Origin: Jacaranda mimosifolia
Lineage: Eukaryota > Streptophyta > Magnoliopsida > Lamiales > Bignoniaceae
Length of the DNA: 64,000 bases
Assembly: GCA_018894105.1 (NCBI GenBank)
Contig: CM032126.1
Span: forward strand, 10,567,001 to 10,631,000
Direction: 5' to 3'
The notes under the pieces are model-generated. The model saw only the letters and a program-made list of their open reading frames with translations, ran no database searches and was not told the origin of the DNA. Made by a program: the position numbers and the translations under genes. Below, piece after piece: positions 35,920-46,064 of the stretch; within the stretch, counting starts at the first letter, position 1; the number at the start of each line of letters is the position of its first letter.

Positions 35920-38900
35920 ATGTCAATTGATAAGTCCTAGATTGTGAAGCCGCGCAATATAGTTGAGTACTTGAATGGGTTAGACAAGTTCTTGGACTTC
36001 GCATTTGCAAATTCTAGTGTTGAAAATGCAATTAAATGCCGTTGTCCAAAATGTGGCTTTATGAAATGGCAAAGAAGAGATGTAGTACTTGATCACTTGA
36101 TTTGCAAGTCTTTTCCAAGAACTTACGAAGTTTGGACTTTTCATGGTGAAAATAGTGTACAACAGTCTCCTAGAAGCATAAATATTATGTAAGAGGTTGT
36201 GCATCCCAATAATCCTACGAAAATGAAGATCAACGAAGCATTTGGGTTTTCAAGATAGCATGTCACTGAGTTTAGCACATCACAACAACCAATGGGTAGA
36301 TATGAAGCTATAAATGATGAATTTAATAAAGATTACGGAGACTTTTATGAATTACTCAAAGATGGAAATGAAGAGTTATATCAAGGGTGCAAGAAATACT
36401 CAAAGTTAGAATTTTTGATGAAATTTTACCACATGAAGTGCTTGTGCAAAGTGAGTGGCAAGGTAATGACTATGATACTAAAGTTGTTAAAAAATGCATT
36501 TGAAGATGCAAAAATTCCAAATTCTTTCTATGAGGCCAAGAAAGTTATTAACAAACTTGGTCTTAGATATACTATAATACATGAATGTCCAAATAATTGT
36601 GTGCTATATCGGGGAGAAGATGCTGAAAGGAAAGAATGCAAGAGGTGTCATACCTCTAGATGGAAGTTAAATAGCCATGAGAGTAGAAATAATATTTCAG
36701 CGTGTTATAAAAAGAAGGAAAAGAAACCTGCAAAGATTTTGCGATATTTTCCATTGAAACCAAGGCTCCAAAGATTGTTTATGTGTTCTAAGACTGCCAC
36801 GGAAATGAGGGCATGCTTTAGAGAATAATAAAGACAGATTGATTAGGCATCCAAGAAATAGTGAGGCATGGAAAAAATTTTATAGAATGCACCCTGATTT
36901 TGCTTCTGATCCTTGAAATGTTCACCTTGGTCTAGCTACTGATGATTTCAATCCTTTTGGAACAATTAGTGCTAACTATAGCATTTGGCCTATGGTTTTG
37001 ATTCCATACAACCTTGCTCCTTAGATGTGTATGAAACAGTCATCTTTTATGCTCTTAACAATCATTTCGGGTCCACGAATGCCTGGGAATAGCATAGATG
37101 TGTACTTACAACCTCTTATTAAGGAGTTGAATAAGTTATGGAATGAAGGAGTGGAAACATTTGACTCCTCGATGAATGAAAATTTTAGAATGCAAACGGC
37201 TCTTTTGTGGATAATCACTGACTTTCCTAGTCTTGGCACTGTGTCAGGGTGGAATACGTATATTGGCCTTGCTTGCCCCACTTGCAACTTTGATGTAGAG
37301 CCTTGTCAACTCTCTTTTAGTAGGAAGTGGTGCTTTATGGACCATTGACGTTTTCTAGGAAGAAATCATAGATTTAGATTGACTTGGGTGCATTTCGATG
37401 GCAATATGGAGGAAAGAAATCCACCGATTAGATTATCAAGCAGTGAAATTTTGAAACAAGTGGAGAATATTAATGTTACTTTCGGATCTATACCTAAAGT
37501 TAGTGATAGAGAAAAATGATCTAAGAGTAAAAGGTCTAGGAGAAAAAACATCAAAGAGGGAGAAGTTCAACAATGGAGAAAGCAGAGTATATTTTTCAAA
37601 CTTCCTTGTTGGGAGTTTAACTTGTTGCATCATAATATAGATGTCATGCATATTGAACAGAATGTATGCGACAATGTCATATACACTCTTCTAAATAAGG
37701 AAAAGAAGACAAAGTATGATCGTAATGCTTGTAAAGATCTAAAACCTATGGGTACAAGGCATGATCTTTGGCTAGAAGAGAATGGCAAATGTCCACTTGC
37801 ATCCTTCACAATTCCAAATTCCAAGATAGGGCAATTCCTCAATACTTTAAAGAATGTTAAAGTACCGGATGTCTACTCAAGCAACATCTCTCGTTGTGTT
37901 AATTTAGAGCATAAAAGGATCTTTGGCTTGAAAAACCACAATTGCCATATCATTATGGAGCAATTTTTACCTTTGGTCATCCATAATGTGTTGCCAAACA
38001 ATGTAGCTGTAGTACTAATAGAATTTTGTTCATTCTTTAAACAAATTTTTGAAAAATGCTTGAGCCTCTTAGACCTTCAAAAGCTCCAAGATCAGATTGC
38101 TCTCGCTTTGTGCCATTTAGAGATGTTATTTCCTCCATCATCTTTTACAGTTATGGTACACTTAACAATTCATTTAGTTGATGAGGTAAAACTTGGAGGT
38201 CCGATGCATTACCGATGGATGTATCCTATTGAAAGGTAAATAATTCTTTAATTCATTTTTACTTGATCTTTTGAAAACTTATAACTTCGCTAATTCTTTA
38301 CCAATATTTACATAGGTACTTGGGTTACTTAAAGTCCTTGGTTCCCAAGAAGGCACAACCAGAAGGGTCAATAGCTAAAGAAGCCCTCACTTTTTGCTCA
38401 TGGTATTTTGAGGAGACTTAGACATGGTTAAATAGACCAAGACGTGTGAATGATGAACCAAATGATATATTAATGACATGTGAAACGTCTTCATTGTTTC
38501 CTCAAACTGGTAAACCAGTAGGGTCTACCTTAAAGGTTTACTTTAACTCCTTTGGAAAAATTACAAGCTCATCGATATGTGTTGCTAAACTGTCAAGCAG
38601 TCCAACCATTTATTTCGTGAGTATTTAGATTAAATTTTATGTGATATATAGTAAATTGATATGAGCTAGCATACACATAAGTATTACATATTTATTGTGT
38701 GTAGTGAATTTAGAGAGCATATAAAGAGGAGCTCAAGAGGTTGAAGGCCTTCAGCCACAGAGATAGAAAAGAGAGTTAATAAAGAGTTTGTCGATTGGTT
38801 CCCAAAGAAGGTAAATAATAAATAATAATTAACTTTTTCTTTGCTTTAAATTGTTTAAAAAAAATTTCGATATTGATATGAAATAATATTTCTTTTTAGA

Positions 38901-39593
38901 TTATGAATCCAGACATAATAGACTCAGTTCCAGTTGATCTTAAGTTTCTAGCACAAGGTCCAATTACAGACGCAAGAAGGTTCACAACATATAACATTAA
39001 TGGATTTAAATTTCAAACTTTAGCTCAAGATCATAGATTGAAAACTCAAGATAGTGGAGTATTCCTAACTTCTAACATATCATGTGTTTCAAGTAGTGTA
39101 GATAGAAATATAAGGCAAGCAAAATTACTTTATTATGGAAAGTTAAAGAATATCATTAAGCTTAATTACCATGGTCGTTTCATGGTTACCCTCTTCAAAT
39201 GTCAATGGGCTAACACTACTCGAGAAAGAGGGTTTAGAAGGGATCCTTGGAACTTTAATTCTGTAAAAAAATTTATATTGATTCATATGGGTCAACGTGA
39301 AGACCATGATCCTTATATTGAAGCTTCACAAACACAATTGGTCTACTACATAGAAGATGAGGCTACTGAAGGTTGGGGTGTTGTTGTCTATCTTAAACCA
39401 AGCGGTGTATGACATGGGCGATGATCACAAAGAGGGCGTATATGAAAATGAACCTTACTAGCAGCAAGATCTTCAACGGTTCTTTGACATTGAGAATGAA
39501 AATATTCAATTAGCAAGAGTAGATAAAGATGGTGATGAAGTTAGGGCAGATACTGATAGTGACATTGAAATAGATGATCAAGTGTCGAATTAA
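35920..39593 (+). pseudogene. CACTA catalytic transposase (TNPD / Transposase_21 type), broken
   Basis: The ATG at 35920 opens MSIDKS, where the next codon, usually Trp in this family, is TAG. Then come the Transpos_assoc domain (FLDFAFANSSVENAIKCRCP with a Cys pair and WTFHGEN, 35944-36170), the Transposase_21 region (ELYQGCKKYSKLEFLMKFYH at about 36375, NCVLYRGEDAERKECKRC at about 36596, LATDDFNPFG at about 36932, GWNTYIGLACPTC at about 37249, VMHIEQNVCDNVIYTLL at about 37645), DUF4218 (VMVHLTIHLVDEVKLGGPMH at about 38150 and WMYPIER) and DUF4216 (38903-39400). Splice-like junctions are at 38236/38316, 38617/38705 and about 38812/38900. The frame ends at TAA 39591-39593 after an acidic tail. 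Stops near 35938, 36190, 36826, 36914, 37023 and 37518 and a frameshift near 39405 make it inactive. Confidence 0.9.
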
Positions 39594-40293
39594 TATTAGT
39601 TTTTCTTTGGTTGTTCTAGTTGCTTTTTGTATATGGGTTTTGGGTTAAAATTGAGTTAATTTTATTATAATACATGGTTAGAGTCTCTTTTTCTTTGTCT
39701 CTGTTTGTGTATGGGTATATATCTATACATATGGATTACATTATGTTATTGATTACTTTTCATATTTATTCTTTTTTTATGCAAGTGACATCTTCTCGAG
39801 ATTGTGGACACTTCAAGGGAAAAAGTTGGATCAAATTTGCATTTAAGGTGACATTGTTAGACTTTTTTTGGATTTCGCCTCCTTTTATTTTTTCTAAGAA
39901 ATTCTTTTCAGTGATATAAGCTAGCTTTTTGGTCTTTAATAAGCTTCAAATAGTAATCTAAAGTTTGCATAAGTGGATAATTGATTGTTGATTTTTTTTT
40001 TGTTTTGTTTTTTTAAGACATAGAATCGAAAATTACATAATAATTTCCTTGTTGGTAGGCTGATTCATTTAATTAAGTTTTAACTGCATTTTTTTTTTTA
40101 AAAAAAATGAAGACTACTGCTAAAATCATTTCATTAGAAATTCAAATTTGAAATGGTATTTTGGGCAAGTTTTTATATTAACTTCAAATTAACTCTACTT
40201 ACAGATCAATTGGCATTAACCTAAAAGCTCAAAGTTTAAAGCGTATTTATGAAATGGCCCGTGAAGAGTTGAGAATAGGATAGCAATTAGCAA

Positions 40294-40477
40294 GGCTAGT
40301 GTTGAATTTCAATTGGGTAGAAGCTATGTACTCTTCCATTAGCAAGCCCCGAAGCATAATAACACACATATTATAATATATGCAGGGCTAGTGTTGAATT
40401 TCAAATGGGTAGGAGCTGTGTATTCTTCCATTAGCAAGTCCTGAAGCGTAGAAACATACATATTATAATACATATAT
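40294..40477. repeat. 92-bp tandem duplication
   Basis: GGCTAGTGTTGAATTTCAA occurs at 40294 and 40386. The units continue in parallel through TCTTCCATTAGCAAG to the ACATATTATAATA end. They differ at several positions. Confidence 0.8.
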
Positions 40478-40676
40478 ATATGTAGATTGTGAAAGATTGG
40501 CAGCTGTATTGTGTATGTTAACATAAATTGATGATTACATTGCTTGGGGAAAGCATGGCGAAGGGCCTACTGCCTGCCACACTTTCAGAACTCACACACT
40601 GTATTTTAGACCACACACAGGATGCTATCAAACAACTGCACACACTACTGGCCCATCTTTTTCCTCACACATAGTA

Positions 40677-40702
40677 CATACATACATACATACATACATA
40701 CA
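40677..40702. repeat. CATA microsatellite
   Basis: About six perfect CATA units. Confidence 0.85.
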
Positions 40703-40929
40703 GCCAATATTATATGTATTAATTAATAAAGTAATCAAAAAATCAAATGTACATGCAATGTATTAGCTAGATGTGAGTATGAGTCAGTTTTACATATTAC
40801 GTTTAAATTGCAAAAGATAGCATTAGGATGCCTATTGAACCTTTTAGAATAGTTGGTGTAGGGCATTATTTCTCTAACTATTAGACCAAATTTTTATGTT
40901 GTACTCTCATAGTTAATATGTTCTTTTTT

Positions 40930-42846
40930 TTTTATATGCAGCAATGCTAAAGGCTAAGCATAAAAAATACACACAAATCAACACAGGCTCCACCATTAAG
41001 TCAACCACATGATCATATACCATAAGCATTAGAACAGCTTGGAACAAGATCAACTCCTTTCACAATCATCTCCAACAAAGGCTCAGCCACATGTTCCTCT
41101 GCCAGTAGCTCCACCACATTATCCTACACCATCAACTCCACTACAGGAATCGAAACATTCTTTCTCTTCAAAGCAAACACAAATGAAGATCTAGAATCTC
41201 CTCCACCCACTACTTAGCTTGCAACGCAAACTTCAAATTCATCAGAGTATAATCATATTGGACGCAATTCAAAGTTATTTTGGACTGTACAAACAATAGG
41301 TATATCAATTTTTTATCTCATTAACAAGGCTATTTTTCTCAATTCTAGTAACTATATGCCAATGCAGATTCTTATGTATATCATCAATGTAGATTCATAG
41401 GGAACAACTAAGACCATCAAGTTGAAAGTAAGAGATGTCTTTCACTTACCAAGTGAAGTGCAAATAGTTGTCCAATTTGATGAACTGGAACTTCCATATG
41501 GAGAAGAGTAGGGCCTTCTTGAAAGATTTTGTTGAAATTTGGTTGTTGATTCTTCAATGTTCCCAATCAACTTTAAGAAGTGGACAGATATGCCGAAGTC
41601 CTACCTTGACCATTATTGGAATAATGCGATTAAGGTATAATAATTGTATTACTAATAGTTATTTTAAAAAATGTTGGTAATTTAGTATGTAAATGGATCA
41701 CTTCATAAAAATGAAAATTTTATTTTTTGAAGCCCTAATTTCATTGTGAGACAACTGAGCGCATTGCTAGACGATATGTTCTACAATCTATTGGAAAGAA
41801 GTGGGCTGGAAGTAGACTTAGGATTTGGAATGAGTTTTATGATCTTACGAAGAGTAGAGATGAGCTAATAAGCAATGTTCCAGAGGGCATTAGACGAAAT
41901 CAATGGGCCACTTATGTTGATTATCGTCTAAAACCAAAGACACAGGTAAAATTGCAAGTATATTAGTGTTATGAGATATTGGTTAATACTATATATTTAA
42001 TGATGTAACTGTAATATTTATATGCACTTTGTAAGAAGAATGCTGAGAATAGAAAGAAACAAATAGTGTCACATACTGGAGGATCAAAGTCTAATACAAG
42101 AAGAAGGCATGAGATGGTAGTTATAACAATTTTGTTATTTTTTCAATTTTTTTTTTCAAAATTACATGGATATATATGAAGTAAGTTTATTTATTATGTT
42201 GCATTCAAAAACTTTAGGCAATTGAATGTGGACATCATGTCGGTTGTGGTCATTTATTCCTCATAACTCATAAGCATAGGGATGAATCTTGGGTGAATGA
42301 CACGGTGAGAGAACAAGGAGTAGGTTTTATTTATTTAATTTACTTGTTTTAAACGGCAGCTTCACCTGGATAAAAGTGGAAATTTATGTATGTAATAAAC
42401 ATGATTACAATTATAATAAACTTAGCATAATGATATTAGAGTAATTTAATCTTTATCATTTAACTATTTAAATGCAAAGAACAACTCTTTTGGTTTTGTA
42501 GGAGCAAATTGAGAAAGAAATGAATGATGATCCTACCGCCAATTCTATCATTTCTCATAATGATGTTGTTGCCAAGACCTTGGGAAAGGAGCACTCGAAG
42601 TGAGTTTGATGTATGGGTTTAGGAGTGACACCAACATCTTCTTTTGGAAATACAAGCCTCTGAATGCATGGTTTAAGTGGCTTTTCATCAAATGGTGAAT
42701 CTAGCAATTCGCAAAACATGGATAGGTTGGTTCAATTAGAGTCCCAATTGAAAAATACTATAAATGCAGTTAAGACCTGCATTTTGATTAAAGAAGGAAA
42801 GATTCCCAATGAGCTCGCTCCTATTTTTGACCCACCTCCTCCATAG
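40930..42846 (+). pseudogene. CACTA accessory protein gene (Transposase_24 type), broken
   Basis: Coding blocks on the plus strand fit the En/Spm-associated Transposase_24 family. They are VQIVVQFDELELPYGEE (about 41458-41510), INFKKWTDMPKSYLDHYWNN (about 41568-41630), RRYVLQSIGKKWAGSRLRIW (about 41770-41830), NVPEGIRRNQWATYVDYRLK (about 41874-41935), a KKNAENRKKQ block (about 42035) leading to SHTGGSKS (about 42070), and CGHHVGCGHLFLITHKHRD (about 42229). The tail LGKEHSK, then VTPTSSFG, and a Pro-rich end at 42844-42846 finish it. Introns with GT/AG borders separate the blocks. Stops lie after PYGEE, after LGKEHSK and near 42656. It is plainly related to the minus-strand gene in CACTA 1. 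Confidence 0.78.
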
Positions 42847-43300
42847 GTGTTTGTTTACATTTTTGTTCACATTTTAGCATGACTGGTTATAGCTTAAATA
42901 TTGCTACTTTGGCCTTATAAAATGCTCATTTTTCTTCCCAAATGGCACAATCACATGATGCAGGTAGTTAACATGGACCTCTTACTTCTCCAGTAGAAAG
43001 ATCTTCAAGTGCTAGCAATGAAGATCAAAATGAACATCCTCACTAGCTATTCATTTGCAATGTCAATTGACATGTGAAACCAAGTTGAAAATTTTAGTAT
43101 TTGTGGATTTTGATGTTAACATTTTTGAGAATTCTAATATTTTGAGAATGCTAATGTTTTGAAAATGTTGAAATTTTTCAGACTCGATTTTAATATATTG
43201 ATTTTGGAATCAATTGATTGTGTTGAATTTTGAGTATGAAGTTCTATTAATAAGCATATGAAATAGCATACAGGGATATCGAAAATTCTAAAAATTATTA
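42847..43300. other. CACTA 2, 3' non-coding
   Basis: AT-rich. Between 42955 and 43046 a short stretch (WTSYFSSRKIFKC-like after ACATGGACC) may be a last small exon of the preceding gene, but this is uncertain. Around 43110-43170 the phrase GAGAAT(G/T)CTAAT-(A/G)TTTTGA repeats. Confidence 0.35.
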
Positions 43301-43309
43301 GGTTATAAT

Positions 43310-43692
43310 AATAGTGGGGATTTCAAGCCATCGCTAAAATTACAAAGAATAATAATAGCTGGGGCTAAAAAATCCCCTACTAAAATTATATGAAATAATA
43401 CATTTAAACAATAGCGGGAGTTTGAAACCCCCGCCAAAATTATATGAAATAATATGTTTAAATAATAGAAGGGGTTTGAAACCCCCGCTAAAATTATATG
43501 AAATAAGACATTTTAAAACTATTGGGGGTTTCTCAACGCCCGCAAATTCACTTAATTATTAGCGGGGGTTGTCATGGCAGTTGGTCAAAAACCCCTGCTA
43601 GGAATTAGCAGGATATATAACTACAGGGGTTTGGGGAACCCCCACCAAAGGTATCAGTAGGGATTTAAAACCCCCACTAAATATATTTTTGC
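43310..43692. repeat. 3' sub-terminal repeat array of CACTA 2
   Basis: A 54-bp unit with AAAATTATATGAAATAA and a GCGGGRGTTTGAAACCCCCGC-type arm repeats near 43382, 43436 and 43490. Further GCGGGGGTT/AACCCCCGC arms continue to 43690. Each arm pair can fold back on itself. Such arrays at CACTA ends are known binding sites for the TNPA-type protein, and the same motif is present near the 5' end. Confidence 0.75.
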
Positions 43693-43853
43693 CCCCTACT
43701 ATTTTTATTTTTATTTTTTTTTTAGTCCTAAAATTTTAAAATTTGGTGAATCCTCGTGTCCGTATCATGTCATGTCCCTGTCGCTGTGTCCTTATCAATG
43801 CATCATAGTTATATATATATAGATATATATTATGATCACATCTTCCATCACAG
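43693..43853. other. Junction between CACTA 2 and the minus-strand copia fragment
   Basis: A T-rich run is followed by GTGTCCGTATCATGTCATGTCC-like words near 43758-43795. These recall the GTGTC-rich patch at 31200-31375 and GGTGTCGTGTTGTG just left of CACTA 2. Confidence 0.4.
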
Positions 43854-45113
43854 TGGAATATCCTCTAAGATTAAATCTAGGTAGTCCATTTAAAATAGTG
43901 TAGTGTGCACCCACCACACTAGATGCCCTCTAGTGTGGCAGACTTCCTACATCATGGAATCTTATATAATATACATTATATATAAGACTCGCATCTTATA
44001 TCTTATGGAATATTTATATATATTAGTATCATACTTTCTATCTTATGGAAATGATCCTATTGGTCCACCTAGGCATGGTCTACTATGATATCATCACACT
44101 AGATCATGCTCTTCTAGGCTAGATGGTCCATAAATTGGTCCTAATTAAAATTCAATTTTAATGTCAATTTATGGTCCATAAATTGTCTCTACAAATTCTT
44201 CTCTTAATTAAATAATTATATTATTTAATTAAATTAATTCAACATTTGAATTAATTATAAATTGACTTCAATTAAATAATCTATTTAACTGAATTAATTT
44301 AAACTAATCAAGCCAATTAATTCCTTTTTCTCTATCAAACTTCTTGGATAGTATTATCTAACACTTAGATAATATTAATTGTGAAGACACTTTGACTTTT
44401 GTATGTAGCCCAATGTGTTTACCAATCAATTAGGCATGGGTTCGCAACTCCTTGTGATTTAATTGCAAATAATAAAATACTATTATGATCAATTAAACTC
44501 CTTTTTAATTGACCACTTATGAATTAATCTCCATTAATTCAAAAATACCCAATCTCAATGATCTAATGTCTAGCCACAATAAAGTCTAATCAATTGGGGA
44601 AATCAATTCATGTGAACCTTTCCGCTTACAAGTACCATGCGAATACTGTTCTTCCATTTTCTATCTCCCGATCGAGGCCTAGGATTAAGATATTTGTCGA
44701 AACCCTAATAGCCTCAATAACTATGTATCTATCATGTATGGTCGATTCTTTTGTAACTTCAACTTTGAAAATTCTTTTCCAAATTATCACCATGCCTTGC
44801 TCAAGAGCTTCTTGAATTGAACATTGTAGAAAACATAGGAGATCGACCTATTCAACAAAATGAGCAAAATGGATCCTTTATTGGTTCTCACAAACCTCTA
44901 CATACAAGTAATCTATGCTCAAAACACACAATTTGTAATCCGCTAAGTGATCGGTGCATGAATCAAAGCATACAAGATGACCATGAAACCTTAAGTCAAA
45001 TGCTTAATTATATGCACCATCGTAAGCTTAGAGAATCATTGTCTCTGACATGCCACTTTGGCTGCCTCGAGGATTTCTCTACGCCGAGTCCTCAATAGAC
45101 TTGTTTTCTAACA
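43854..45113 (-). repeat. Copia-type 3' LTR, minus strand
   Basis: Read on the minus strand it starts TGTTAGAAAACAAGTC and ends GGATATTCCA, giving TG...CA termini over 1260 bp. Directly before it on that strand is AATGGGTGAT, a purine-rich tract of the kind found before TGTTAG in many plant copia elements. An A/T palindromic patch (TTAATTAAATAATTATATTA, about 44202) lies in the middle. There is no second copy in the window, so the low-coordinate end is inferred from the TG/CA rule only. Confidence 0.5.
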
Positions 45114-45480
45114 ATCACCCATTAACGTGTATTGATATCCATTACACTAAATGCCTATGAAATGGGGCAATGTCCAACCTTTGGAACATACATCGCTAAT
45201 GTAAGTTTATCCGAATTCATGATGCCCTTATCTCATAAATTCTATGATTTAGAGTGATTTCAAAATCACAACCATAGAGACACGTTTCATGATGTAGCCA
45301 ACCATTGACTTACATAGTGTCCCATAATCATGCGTGATCTTGTGGGCTTCAACCAAATGCATAGCATAAGATGAAGAGGGCCAATCAAATAGAGTGCATC
45401 ATAAGCGTAGTTATACGCCAATCCAATTTGCTTGTTGGACACTACTCTAACACACATTACTCTATTTAATGAACAATAGA
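45114..45480 (-). mobile_element. 3' internal end of a truncated copia-type element, minus strand
   Basis: On the minus strand this non-coding stretch leads into the purine tract and LTR at 43854-45113. Phrases such as CACTATGTAAGTCAATGG and a long untranslated tail resemble the region between pol and 3' LTR in Tnt1-like elements. No pol coding sequence remains. The element is cut off near 45480 by AT-rich DNA. Confidence 0.4.
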
Positions 45481-46021
45481 TTTTTTTTTAATACTAAAAA
45501 TAATTACAACTCATTTTTTAATCACATGAAGTAAAATAAATATTATTATAAAATAAATTATTTTCATATTAAAATTATTTTTTATACATCGCATCGGATA
45601 CATGCTAATATATATATTTATATTACTGACTATGGGCCTAAAAAGACAGCACATTTTAATTCCTTCTCTTCCTTGGATAAAAAAATCCCCAATTTTAATT
45701 GGGCAAGAAACTCAAAAATTTACAAAATGAAATAGCAATATTGACAATTGAGTCCAAATATAGAAATTTCCAGAACATTTGTTGGGACGGCCATTAACCA
45801 ATTTGTCTCGGGCATTCTAGTATAACCACGATTAACCCCGGCCCTAAAACGACGTCATATTTTAATGCTTCTCCATGTTGAAATTTTTTTTCCCAATTCT
45901 ACGCGCGCAAAATCAGAACCTTACAGATTGAAAACCCCTTGATTTTCATTGTCCTTGGTCAAATGCACAAATATGCGTGCATATACAGGTGCGCACACGC
46001 ATTGAAACATAGTAATTTGTC
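45481..46021 (+). promoter_or_regulatory. Upstream region of the helicase gene
   Basis: The first part is AT-rich. 45719-45801 resembles 29928-30004, so a dispersed repeat reaches to within about 265 bp of the start codon. Near 45850 AAACGACGTCATATT contains a GACGTCAT element, a plant bZIP-type ACGT site. Function is inferred from position only. Confidence 0.4.
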
Positions 46022-46029
46022 TATATATA
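46022..46029 (+). promoter_or_regulatory. Possible TATA box of the helicase gene
   Basis: TATATATA lies 36-43 bp before the ATG. If it directs initiation about 30 bp downstream, the leader would be only about a dozen bases. It may instead lie inside a longer leader. Confidence 0.3.
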
Positions 46030-46064
46030 CACTTTCTGCGTCCTGTGTGTGAAAGTACAAGAAA

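Larger units (their letters stand above)
39594..40925. other. Spacer between the two CACTA 2 genes
   Basis: Non-coding. It contains a 92-bp tandem duplication and a CATA microsatellite, both listed separately. It probably includes the transposase 3' end and the promoter of the second gene. Confidence 0.5.
32144..43692 (+). mobile_element. CACTA (En/Spm) transposon 2, about 11.5 kb, decayed
   Basis: The left end reads CCCTACTAACAAAAAATA, one base from a CACTAC-type terminus. It is followed by sub-terminal repeats with GTGGGGGTT and AACCCCCGC-type arms. On the right, a dense set of the same arms runs to about 43690 and includes CCCCCACTAAATATATTTTT, the inverse of the left AATATATTAGTGGGGG region. 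Inside lie, both on the plus strand, a broken catalytic transposase (35920-39593) and a broken Transposase_24-like gene (40930-42846), the usual two-gene layout. A plastid DNA piece sits in the 5' leader. The exact right terminus has mutated (GCCCCCTACTA near 43691-43702) and no certain 3-bp duplication is visible. Confidence 0.8.

Noticed and set aside
32141..43702. Direct repeat GCCCTACTA / GCCCCCTACTA as the target duplication of CACTA 2
   Set aside because: It is longer than the 3 bp made by this superfamily and overlaps the terminus itself. A decayed 3' end is more likely.
44594..45098. Two plus-strand frames of 73 and 93 codons
   Set aside because: They fall inside the LTR-like block, have no recognisable homology and are short.
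43847..45118. ATCAC at 43847-43851 and 45114-45118 as a 5-bp target duplication of a solo LTR
   Set aside because: The right-hand ATCACCCATT is better read as the complement of a polypurine tract (AATGGGTGAT) before TGTTAG on the minus strand. The left match would also need an LTR starting AG instead of TG. I treat it as chance.
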